From Balneolaceae bacterium (GTDB taxonomy: Bacteria; Bacteroidota; Rhodothermia; Balneolales; Balneolaceae): 7,478 nt of DNA. The position numbers and the translations under genes were made by a program. Within the stretch, counting starts at the first letter, position 1. Every line of letters begins with the position of its first letter. Shown here in pieces: positions 1 to 5,819 of the stretch. The DNA lies in the NCBI GenBank assembly GCA_007118525.1, contig SKRK01000145.1, positions 1-7,478 of the forward strand, in the 5' to 3' direction. The notes under the pieces were generated by a model. It made no database searches. It was not told the DNA's origin and saw only the letters and a list, made by a program, of their open reading frames with translations.

Positions 1-1062
1 CAGTGATTCCAGAATCGTACGGTATTCAAACCGTGTGGGTGTTTCAGCCCTCAACGTAGCAAAACCGTCACCTTTCAGCTCATCGGGCATCCCAATCAGT
101 TTTCTGGTTTCGGTATCATACAGATCAATCTGATTGATATTCCACATAAAATCAGAAAATGAGAGATCCTCATCTCTCATCAGATTGTTACGATCAGGCG
201 CGTCGGCAACAGTAATTGATTTAGGCTGCAGATTGAAAAACCGGCACATCTCGTCCACCACCATTTGACTGGCCCTGAGTTTTGCCTCTCGCGAGTAACC
301 AGCAATATGCGGTGTGGCTATAAAAGCATTCTCTGCAACCCGGTTTGAAAACACCGGCTCGTTTTCCCACACGTCCATAATGAAATCTCCCACTAAATCA
401 TTATGATACAGATCCAGAAGGTCAGTTTCATGAACCACGCCCCCTCTCGCTGTATTAATGATCAAGTCAAATTTATGCTTTAGCCATCTTGCGTTGCACA
501 TATGAAAGGTGGGGTGAGTGCCTTTGGCCGTTAGCGGTGTGTGAAATGTGAGAATATCACATTGGAGCAGTTCGTCGAGGCTTGCTGTTTGGAAGGCCGG
601 TTCGATTTCATTTTTGGGCGGATCATACGGGAGGTAAGAGATACTCAGTTTTTCGAGCAGTTCCATTACTGCTCCGCCGGTATGTCCACATCCAACAATG
701 CCCACTTTTTTTTGAAGCAGATCGGCTTCCCGTTTATCCGCCCAGCGGTAAAGGCAGGTAATCAAATACTCTGCGACAGCACGTGCATTGCATCCTGCGG
801 CTCTGCCAAAGGCAATGTCAAGCCTTTTCAAATGATCTCTGTCCATATGGTCAAAACCGGCAGTAGCCGTACCAATAAACTTCAGGTTGCCGGCAACAGG
901 CAGTGTGTCGGCATTGATTTTAGTTACGGTTCGAATTAAAAGCGCATCAAAATCAAGGGCGTTGCCGGGGAATCCATCTTTTGGGTCGAAAGTTGTCAAA
1001 ATTGCTCCTTCCGGAATTAACTCTTTCAGCCTGTAGAGATATTGATCTGCAATGATATTCAT
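1..1062 (-). CDS. pdxB: Erythronate-4-phosphate dehydrogenase PdxB (C-terminus beyond window)
   Basis: Oxidises 4-phospho-D-erythronate to 2-oxo-3-hydroxy-4-phosphobutanoate with NAD, the second step of the DXP-dependent pyridoxal phosphate pathway; cytoplasmic. Reading from the ATG at 1062-1060, 354 codons are open to the left edge, against about 380 for the family, so only the extreme C-terminus is missing. The sequence shows the N-terminal motif RTVTKIN (44-50), the GTATAGFDHMD segment (64-74), a Rossmann glycine motif G124-x-G126-x-x-G129 with acidic D147 for NAD, and the 2-hydroxyacid dehydrogenase catalytic set R206 (NTARGG), E235 (DVWENEP) and H252 (PHIAGY). The FHTPLT run (173-178) and the C-terminal MPDEL segment (325-329) favour PdxB over SerA-type enzymes, as does the start of the PdxB-specific dimerisation domain after about residue 280. 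The start aligns with the usual family N-terminus; a short GGCAGG lies just before it. It is transcribed away from the rest of the cluster. Confidence 0.93.
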   Translation of the reverse strand, partial: MNIIADQYLYRLKELIPEGAILTTFDPKDGFPGNALDFDALLIRTVTKINADTLPVAGNLKFIGTATAGFDHMDRDHLKRLDIAFGRAAGCNARAVAEYLITCLYRWADKREADLLQKKVGIVGCGHTGGAVMELLEKLSISYLPYDPPKNEIEPAFQTASLDELLQCDILTFHTPLTAKGTHPTFHMCNARWLKHKFDLIINTARGGVVHETDLLDLYHNDLVGDFIMDVWENEPVFSNRVAENAFIATPHIAGYSREAKLRASQMVVDEMCRFFNLQPKSITVADAPDRNNLMRDEDLSFSDFMWNINQIDLYDTETRKLIGMPDELKGDGFATLRAETPTRFEYRTILESL

Positions 1063-1394
1063 CCTGCCATAATATGAAAAATGGGCGAGAAAAACGGCTT
1101 TCTCGGGTATGTCTGTAAGAGATTGGCACTCGATAAATTAAAGCATATTTTCGGGAGGCCTCTTATTTTATGGAGGCTATTGTCAGAGCAAATACAGAAT
1201 TTGAGTATGCATTGCTTATGCTTATTTTATTTATTGTGTTCTCTTCCTATGGAGCCGGTAAATGGCTGGTTGTTCACCAAATAATTCGGTGTTTATAGTG
1301 AAAAGATAAAATAAACTGAATTCTTGCGTTGAGATATTGTCTATTAAAGGAATGCGGCAATAGATTTCAGATAATCAATCCAGACTATTTTTGC
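1063..1394. other. Divergent intergenic region between pdxB and the phosphorylase gene
   Basis: This 332-bp gap must hold the promoters for both flanking genes. It is A/T-rich, most strongly around 1215-1240 and 1295-1325. No gene is convincing: the one sizeable open frame (1081-1284, plus strand) has no recognisable motif and no start signal. A small inverted repeat, GCCTC (1158-1162) with GAGGC (1173-1177) around a 10-nt loop, overlaps the 8-bp palindrome GAGGCCTC (1155-1162). I could not pick a confident -35/-10 pair on either strand. The weak candidate on the plus strand is TTGAGT at 1201 with TATTTT at 1223. Confidence 0.6.
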
Positions 1395-2762
1395 ATGACA
1401 AACCATCAGACATTTAATACAGTATCCCTGATTCGGAAAAAAAGGGATGGAAATACTCTCACAAAAGAGGAGATTCAATATCTGATTAAGGCTTATACCG
1501 ACGATAAGATACCTGATTACCAGATCAGTGCATTTCTGATGGCCTCATTTTTGAATGGGCTTAATACTGAAGAAGCGGCAGCGCTCACCGAGTCGATGCT
1601 TCACAGTGGAGTTGTTGTGGATTTAAGCGATATCCCCGGCAAAAAAGTAGACAAACATTCAACCGGCGGGGTGGGCGACAAACTCTCGCTCATATTAGCA
1701 CCCATTGTTGCCGCTTGCGGCGTACCTGTTCCGATGATCTCCGGGCGGGGCCTTGGGCACACTGGGGGCACGCTCGATAAGCTGGAGTCGATTCCGGGCT
1801 TTACTGTTGATGTAACTCTCGACCGCTATAAAGAGATACTTCAAAAACAGAACCTGGTACTGGTGGGACAAACCGAAGAGATTGCTCCTGCAGATAAGCG
1901 TCTCTACTCTCTGAGAGACGTTACCGCAACGGTAGAGTCTATTCCATTAATCGCAGGCAGTATTATGAGCAAAAAACTGGCCGAGGGTATTGACGCATTG
2001 GTTCTGGATGTGAAATTTGGATCCGGTGCTTTTATGAAAAAACATGAAGATGCCCAGAAACTGGCCGAAACACTGGTGGGCATTGGTGAGCAATTTGGTA
2101 AAAAGACAATCGCCTACCTGACAAACATGGAGCAGCCCCTGGGATATGCCGTGGGCAACTGGCTGGAGGTGCGGGAGAGTATTGATTGTCTGAAAGGCAA
2201 TGGTCCCGACGACGTGATGGAGATTACCCATCTTCTTGCCGGAACCATGATCTTTCTGGGGGGAAAGGCCGAATCGGTAGAAGAGGGGATTCAAATGAGC
2301 CATAGAGCCATTAAAGATGGATCGGCTTTTCAAAAATGGATAGATATTGTTGAAGAACAAGGAGGTGATACAGACGTTATAAAAAATCCGGATAGCTATC
2401 CGGAAGCAGACTTTATTGAACCGGTAACAGCTTCAGCTTCGGGTTATATTTCTGAAATGGATGCCTTTGCCATGGGAATGGTTTCAGTTGAACTGGGTGC
2501 CGGGCGAAAGGCAAAAGAGGATGATGTAGACCCCCGGGCCGGTTTCATACTGCATAAGAAGATTGGTGATCCAATTGAAAAAGGTGAAACATTTGCCACG
2601 CTTTACACGAACAAGAAACAGATGATAGACGCAGCTAAAAACGGAATGGCTGATGCTGTAACAATTAAAAGCATCAAACCTAAACCACTTCGGCAAATAA
2701 CACACCGGGTAGATAATAGCGGAATTCACGAATTTCATGTTCAAACGTTGCGAAACTCATAA
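1395..2762 (+). CDS. pdp: Pyrimidine-nucleoside phosphorylase (thymidine/uridine phosphorylase family)
   Basis: Catalyses reversible phosphorolysis of pyrimidine nucleosides to the free base and (deoxy)ribose 1-phosphate, in cytoplasmic nucleoside salvage. The 455-residue product is slightly longer than the usual 430-440. It carries the family signature SGRGLGHTGGTLDKLE (116-131), the phosphate-binding KVDKHSTGGVGDK (84-96), and residues matching the pyrimidine-binding trio of Bacillus Pdp: R174 (LRDVT), S189 and K193 (SIMSKK). The C-terminal alpha/beta domain contains LGAGRKAKED (367-376) and a GDPIEKGE turn (391-398). The ATG at 1395 is preferred because the family N-terminus (Lys-Lys-x-(D/N)-Gly, about residue 15) follows it closely; an in-frame TTG at 1329 would add 22 residues unlike the family. 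No Shine-Dalgarno precedes the ATG. Sequence alone does not settle whether uridine is accepted as well as thymidine, so DeoA is the alternative name. Upstream of pspA by 62 bp, with no clear terminator between. Confidence 0.93.
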   Translation: MTNHQTFNTVSLIRKKRDGNTLTKEEIQYLIKAYTDDKIPDYQISAFLMASFLNGLNTEEAAALTESMLHSGVVVDLSDIPGKKVDKHSTGGVGDKLSLILAPIVAACGVPVPMISGRGLGHTGGTLDKLESIPGFTVDVTLDRYKEILQKQNLVLVGQTEEIAPADKRLYSLRDVTATVESIPLIAGSIMSKKLAEGIDALVLDVKFGSGAFMKKHEDAQKLAETLVGIGEQFGKKTIAYLTNMEQPLGYAVGNWLEVRESIDCLKGNGPDDVMEITHLLAGTMIFLGGKAESVEEGIQMSHRAIKDGSAFQKWIDIVEEQGGDTDVIKNPDSYPEADFIEPVTASASGYISEMDAFAMGMVSVELGAGRKAKEDDVDPRAGFILHKKIGDPIEKGETFATLYTNKKQMIDAAKNGMADAVTIKSIKPKPLRQITHRVDNSGIHEFHVQTLRNS

Positions 2763-2777
2763 AAAGAAGTACATTTA
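2748..2777 (+). promoter_or_regulatory. Candidate Bacteroidota-type promoter for pspA
   Basis: TTG (2748-2750) lies 19 bp before TACATTTA (2770-2777), which matches the Bacteroidota -7 consensus TAnnTTTG at 7 of 8 positions; the upstream element matches only the TTG of TTTG. It would start transcription about 40 nt before the pspA ATG and overlaps the 3' end of the phosphorylase gene. A TATATT hexamer at 2779-2784 is an alternative -10 without a good partner. No GG-N10-GC sigma-54 site is seen, unlike proteobacterial psp promoters. Confidence 0.25.
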
Positions 2778-2824
2778 GTATATTAACAGTCACTAATAAG
2801 GGCAAAACCAAAACCCACACAACT

Positions 2825-3583
2825 ATGTTTCAACGATTTATCAGAGCTATCAAATCAATGTTTGGCGGACTTGTAAGTTCCATGGAGGATCCCAAGCTGA
2901 TTCTTGAACAGAACATCAGGGAGCTTAACGATCAGATTCCCCAAATGAACGAAAATATTGCTACGGTAAAAGCCAATGCGGTTATGCTTCGCAAAGAGGT
3001 AGATCGTTATGAGAAGACCATTGCTGAGGTAACCGCAAAGATCAGATCTGCGATTAATGCCGATCGGGATGACCTGGCCGAGGGGTATGCGCTTCAGCTG
3101 GAGAAGGCGAAGGAAAACCTGGGCCACTCAAAAGAGCAGCTGAAATTTGCCGATCAGGCTTATGAGAAAGCCCTGAAGGTGAAGAAGGCATTTATGCGTG
3201 AGAAAGATCGAAAGATCAAAGAAGCTCGCGAAGCATTGCGGGCCAGCGAGCGGGCTGAATGGCAGTCTAAAGTAGCTGATGCGCTGGAGACGTTCGAGAC
3301 CGGCGGGCTGGATCAGACCCACAACGACATGCTCTCCCGCCTGAATGAAACAACGGCCCGCAATGAAGCCCGAATGGAAATTGCGCTCGAAAGCGTGGAT
3401 ACCGAAACCATGGAGATAGAAGCCAATGCCGAGAAACTTCGCGCTCAGGAGCTCGTGAACCAGTTTAAGCAGGAGATGGGTAAAGCCCCTGCTCAAAAGG
3501 AGAAAAAGATTGAGATCGATGAAACAGAACCGGCCCCGAAAGAGTCGGGTAAAACCGTTGGTAAAGACCGAACCAAATCATAG
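2825..3583 (+). CDS. pspA: PspA/IM30 (Vipp1) family membrane-remodelling protein
   Basis: PspA/Vipp1 proteins are bacterial ESCRT-III relatives. They bind stressed or curved inner membrane, polymerise into rings or rods, and limit proton leakage. This 252-residue protein begins with an amphipathic helix (1-20, FQRFIRAIKSMFGGLVSSM) for membrane insertion, then the family hallmark EDPKLILEQNIREL (21-34), a helical hairpin from about 26 to 140 including the RDDLAEGYALQLE segment (81-93, equivalent to RxDLAxxAL in other members), and further helices to about 219. The remaining 33 residues are a Lys/Glu/Pro-rich, probably disordered tail with KTVGK at 243-247; E. coli PspA has no such tail, whereas Vipp1 proteins carry a C-terminal extension. 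The central coding region is richer in G+C than its neighbours (36 of 60 bases in 3241-3300). The start follows a leader without a Shine-Dalgarno. It heads a probable membrane-stress cluster with the next two genes. Confidence 0.92.
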   Translation: MFQRFIRAIKSMFGGLVSSMEDPKLILEQNIRELNDQIPQMNENIATVKANAVMLRKEVDRYEKTIAEVTAKIRSAINADRDDLAEGYALQLEKAKENLGHSKEQLKFADQAYEKALKVKKAFMREKDRKIKEAREALRASERAEWQSKVADALETFETGGLDQTHNDMLSRLNETTARNEARMEIALESVDTETMEIEANAEKLRAQELVNQFKQEMGKAPAQKEKKIEIDETEPAPKESGKTVGKDRTKS

Positions 3584-3597
3584 GTCTCTCAATTCAG

Positions 3598-3658
3598 TGC
3601 AGCTGACATCTGCATAGATACCGTGGAGATCGGTGAGGCATCATGCATGATTTTTTAT
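3598..3658 (+). other. Three tandem small inverted repeats after pspA
   Basis: The pspA to next-gene gap contains TGCAG/CTGCA (3598-3602 and 3610-3614, 7-nt loop), ACCG/CGGT (3620-3623 and 3631-3634, 7-nt loop) and the perfect 12-bp palindrome ATCATGCATGAT (3640-3651), each 5 nt from the next. The last runs into TTTTTTAT. As an RNA the third hairpin is weak and A/U-rich, so a full intrinsic terminator is doubtful; attenuation, mRNA processing or a protein-binding palindrome are alternatives. Confidence 0.35.
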
Positions 3659-3670
3659 AGCCCGGAATAG

Positions 3671-3676
3671 TATAAT
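3671..3676 (+). promoter_or_regulatory. Perfect TATAAT -10 box just before the coiled-coil gene
   Basis: TATAAT lies 9 bp before the ATG at 3686. Extended to TATAATTG it also matches the Bacteroidota -7 pattern TAnnTTTG at 7 of 8 positions. Neither a good -35 (TTGACA-like) nor a TTTG lies at the expected distance upstream. If used, transcription would begin about 3683-3685, giving an almost leaderless mRNA for the downstream gene. Confidence 0.3.
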
Positions 3677-3685
3677 TGAGTAACA

Positions 3686-4120
3686 ATGCCATCAAATAGC
3701 AAACAGGAACAAGAACGTGAACGCCTCAAAGAGGAGTATAAGGATCACTACCGGCAAATACGGGAGGCAAAAGAGAAATTGCGACGTTCGAAATATGTGA
3801 AGAACGTGAGTGATGCAATGCAGCAGATGAATGCAGATGATCTGCTCTCTTCTGTTGATGAATTCCTGGGAACTGTACGAAATAAAATGTCTCACTTTGA
3901 GGCCAGGCTCGATGTTGCCATGGATCAGTTTATGGATGATCAGCCCGATGATTCAGAGCTGGATGAAGCCCTGAAGAAGGAGAAAGCACGGGATACCCTG
4001 AAGGAGATAAAAAGGGAGATGGGAATGCTTTACAGCGAGATTGAACAGCAGGCCAATGATCTGAATGTTGAAAAAACCGTAGGAAAAAAAGATGCACCCG
4101 AATCGACTGAGTCTGAATAG
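3686..4120 (+). CDS. Short charged coiled-coil protein, PspA neighbour, function unknown
   Basis: I do not recognise this 144-residue protein. It is cytoplasmic by appearance, with no signal peptide or hydrophobic segment. Residues 5-40 are a very charged helix rich in Glu, Lys and Arg; 42-80 form a second helical region with more hydrophobic spacing (LLSSVDEFLGTVRNKM); 81-92 is an acidic break (MDDQPDDSELDE); 95-127 is a third helix (KKEKARDTLKEIKREMGML). The last 17 residues are a Lys/Ser/Glu tail containing KTVGK (130-134), the pentapeptide also found in the tail of the preceding PspA. All-helical architecture, position between pspA and a membrane coiled-coil gene, and the shared tail motif suggest a partner of PspA; this is inference. 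Only 15 bp separate it from the next gene, so the two are very likely co-translated. A coding assignment is supported by the full-length open frame and protein-like helical periodicity. Confidence 0.75.
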   Translation: MPSNSKQEQERERLKEEYKDHYRQIREAKEKLRRSKYVKNVSDAMQQMNADDLLSSVDEFLGTVRNKMSHFEARLDVAMDQFMDDQPDDSELDEALKKEKARDTLKEIKREMGMLYSEIEQQANDLNVEKTVGKKDAPESTESE

Positions 4121-4135
4121 AGGCCATAGAGTAAA

Positions 4136-5020
4136 ATGACAAAAGAGTTAGAGGAATCAATTAATTTTACGAAAGAAGCATTTCTGCATCCTGCAAACCT
4201 GGTCTGTTTGTTGGCAGGTACCATAACGGCACTGATTTTTAACGATGTAGGCTTGATTTCAAATACGATCCTTACGTTTACTTTTGGGGCAGAACTGGTC
4301 TATTTGGGCGTGGTTCCCCGCCTGCCTTCGTACCAGAAAAGTGTACGGTTAAAAAAGAAAAAGGAGCAAACGGAAGATTCGGGGGATAAAATGATTTTCC
4401 ACCAGCTCGACCCCCGGTCTCAAAAGCGATTTCTAGTTTTGAAGCACATCACCAAAGAAGTGAGTAAAAACTTTGATACGCTGCCCTATGCATCCAAAGG
4501 CATGCTTGAGCATATTCAAAAAAAGATGGAAGATCTGCTCACCACCTATCTGACACTGCTCGATATGAATCGCCGGTTTCAGATCTATATGAACTCGGAA
4601 GTGGAGGATGAGATCAGGCAAAAAGTTGAGCAGCAGGAGAACAAGGTGGAGGAGATCGATTCAGCTCAGCTCAAAAAGACCCGCGAACGTCGCCTGCAAA
4701 TACTGAAAAAGAGGTTGAAAAAGTTTGATGCAGCGAAAGAGAAATATCTTATCTGTGAAACACATCTTGAAACGATTGAAGATGCAATTCGCTATATTTA
4801 CGAGCAGTCGATGACCATGCCGAATGCTGAAGATGTTGGCGTACAGCTCGATCATCTTCTAAATGAGATGGAAGAGACCACCCAAATTATTGAAGAGCTG
4901 GATAAAGACCTGTTACCGGGTTTCGAAAATATCGACCACGAACTTGAACTCGCTGAATTGCGAAAAGAAGCGGAAGCTCTCCATAAAGAGACTGAACAAA
5001 AAGTAAAAAAGAAAATATGA
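4136..5020 (+). CDS. Two-TM membrane protein with long cytoplasmic coiled-coil, function unknown
   Basis: The 294-residue product is not recognised as a named family. After a short polar N-terminus it has two hydrophobic stretches, about 20-36 (ANLVCLLAGTITALIFN) and 41-60 (ISNTILTFTFGAELVYLGVV), forming a hairpin. These are followed at once by a basic cluster (RLKKKKE, 71-77), which by the positive-inside rule places both ends in the cytoplasm. Residues 88-225 are helical, with the motif LLDMNRRFQIY (141-151), and 155-205 is highly charged coiled-coil. A Pro-containing break occurs at about 226-235 (MTMPNAEDVG), and a final acidic helix (240-290) ends in KVKKKI. PspA systems elsewhere use small membrane partners such as PspB and PspC; this protein could play that anchoring or sensing role here, but that is context-based inference. 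The stop codon overlaps the next gene's start (ATGA), implying translational coupling to the hydratase gene. Confidence 0.8.
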   Translation: MTKELEESINFTKEAFLHPANLVCLLAGTITALIFNDVGLISNTILTFTFGAELVYLGVVPRLPSYQKSVRLKKKKEQTEDSGDKMIFHQLDPRSQKRFLVLKHITKEVSKNFDTLPYASKGMLEHIQKKMEDLLTTYLTLLDMNRRFQIYMNSEVEDEIRQKVEQQENKVEEIDSAQLKKTRERRLQILKKRLKKFDAAKEKYLICETHLETIEDAIRYIYEQSMTMPNAEDVGVQLDHLLNEMEETTQIIEELDKDLLPGFENIDHELELAELRKEAEALHKETEQKVKKKI

Positions 5021-5802
5021 CATCTGCCCAATTTGATACACTTCTACTGGAAGTTGACAGCGATAGAATTGCAACGTTAACCATTAATCGCCCGGATAAA
5101 TTAAATGCCCTGAATGCACAGGTTCTGGATGAGCTGAAAAAGGCTTTTGAAGAGATTAATGGCGATGTCCGTATCGGTGCAGTAATCGTGACAGGTGCGG
5201 GAGATAAAGCTTTTGTTGCCGGTGCCGATATAAAAGAGTTAAATAGGCTGAATAGTACCGAGGGCCAAAAACTGGCGGCTAAAGGCCAGGCTATTTTTTC
5301 ACAAATAGAGAACTGCACGAAACCGGTTATTGCAATCGTAAACGGGTATGCACTGGGCGGGGGTGCTGAATTAGCCATGGCGTGCCATCTTCGCATTGCA
5401 ACAGAAAATGCAGTATTTGGCCTGCCGGAAGTAAGCCTGGGTTTAATTCCCGGGTATGGCGGCACACAACGGCTTCCTCAACTGGTTGGTAAATCCAAAG
5501 CGATGGAATTGATATTAACAGGCCGGCAAATTAAGGCGCACGAAGCTGAGGAAGAGGGCCTTGTAAACGATGTTGTGCCTTCGGAAGAATCACACGAAGC
5601 AGCAAAAAAAATTGCCGGTAAAATGTTGAAAAACGGACCTGTTGCGCTATCAAAAGCGATTGCTGCCGTAAATGCTGCGTATCGGAGCGAGGGATTTTCA
5701 AAAGAAGCTGAGCTGTTTGGAGAACTGTGCGATACAGAGGACTTTAAAGAGGGAACCACTGCATTTCTGGAGAAACGGAAAGCAGATTTTAAAGGCCGAT
5801 AA
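5017..5802 (+). CDS. Enoyl-CoA hydratase (crotonase family)
   Basis: Adds water across trans-2-enoyl-CoA thioesters to give 3-hydroxyacyl-CoA, as in fatty-acid beta-oxidation or short-chain acyl-CoA metabolism. The 261-residue length is standard for a single-domain crotonase. Visible motifs are NRPDKLNALN (24-33), the oxyanion-hole loop FVAGADIKEL (66-75), the second oxyanion-hole glycine region YALGGGAELAM (111-121) and PEVSLGLIPGYGGTQRL (137-153). Both acid/base glutamates of true hydratases are present: E118 (GGAELA) and E138 (LPEVSLG). This supports hydratase rather than an isomerase or ligase relative. The C-terminal FLEKRKADFKG (250-260) is also typical. Chain-length preference cannot be read from the sequence. 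It overlaps the upstream membrane coil gene by 4 bp and is followed after 17 bp by the CNNM gene; no other beta-oxidation gene is nearby, so its inclusion here looks like operon placement rather than a pathway cluster. Confidence 0.93.
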   Translation: MTSAQFDTLLLEVDSDRIATLTINRPDKLNALNAQVLDELKKAFEEINGDVRIGAVIVTGAGDKAFVAGADIKELNRLNSTEGQKLAAKGQAIFSQIENCTKPVIAIVNGYALGGGAELAMACHLRIATENAVFGLPEVSLGLIPGYGGTQRLPQLVGKSKAMELILTGRQIKAHEAEEEGLVNDVVPSEESHEAAKKIAGKMLKNGPVALSKAIAAVNAAYRSEGFSKEAELFGELCDTEDFKEGTTAFLEKRKADFKGR

Positions 5803-5819
5803 TCACCGATATATAAATA

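Noticed and set aside
541..939. Plus-strand 132-codon open frame
   Set aside because: Lies wholly antisense to pdxB, whose minus-strand product has all family motifs; the plus-strand product shows no recognisable motif.
1081..1284. Plus-strand 67-codon open frame in the divergent gap
   Set aside because: No recognisable domain, no start signal, Cys/Leu-rich composition typical of chance frames in A/T-rich DNA.
1386..1393. Exact TAnnTTTG match (TATTTTTG) ending 1 bp before the phosphorylase ATG
   Set aside because: No TTG/TTTG element about 19 bp upstream, and it would place the transcription start inside the coding region if the usual spacing holds.
1329..1394. 22-codon N-terminal extension of the phosphorylase from TTG at 1329
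   Set aside because: The extra residues do not resemble the family N-terminus, and the ATG at 1395 gives a product that already slightly exceeds usual family length.
2763..2824. Possible terminator between the phosphorylase and pspA
   Set aside because: Only a weak A/T-rich imperfect dyad (AGTATATT...AGTCACT) is present, with no G/C stem and no T-tract.
3128..3496. Minus-strand open frames opposite pspA
   Set aside because: Shadow of the well-supported pspA reading frame, without motifs of their own.
4887..5465. Minus-strand 192-codon open frame across the membrane coil/hydratase junction
   Set aside because: Antisense to the hydratase with clear catalytic motifs; Ser/Pro/Ala-rich shadow translation.
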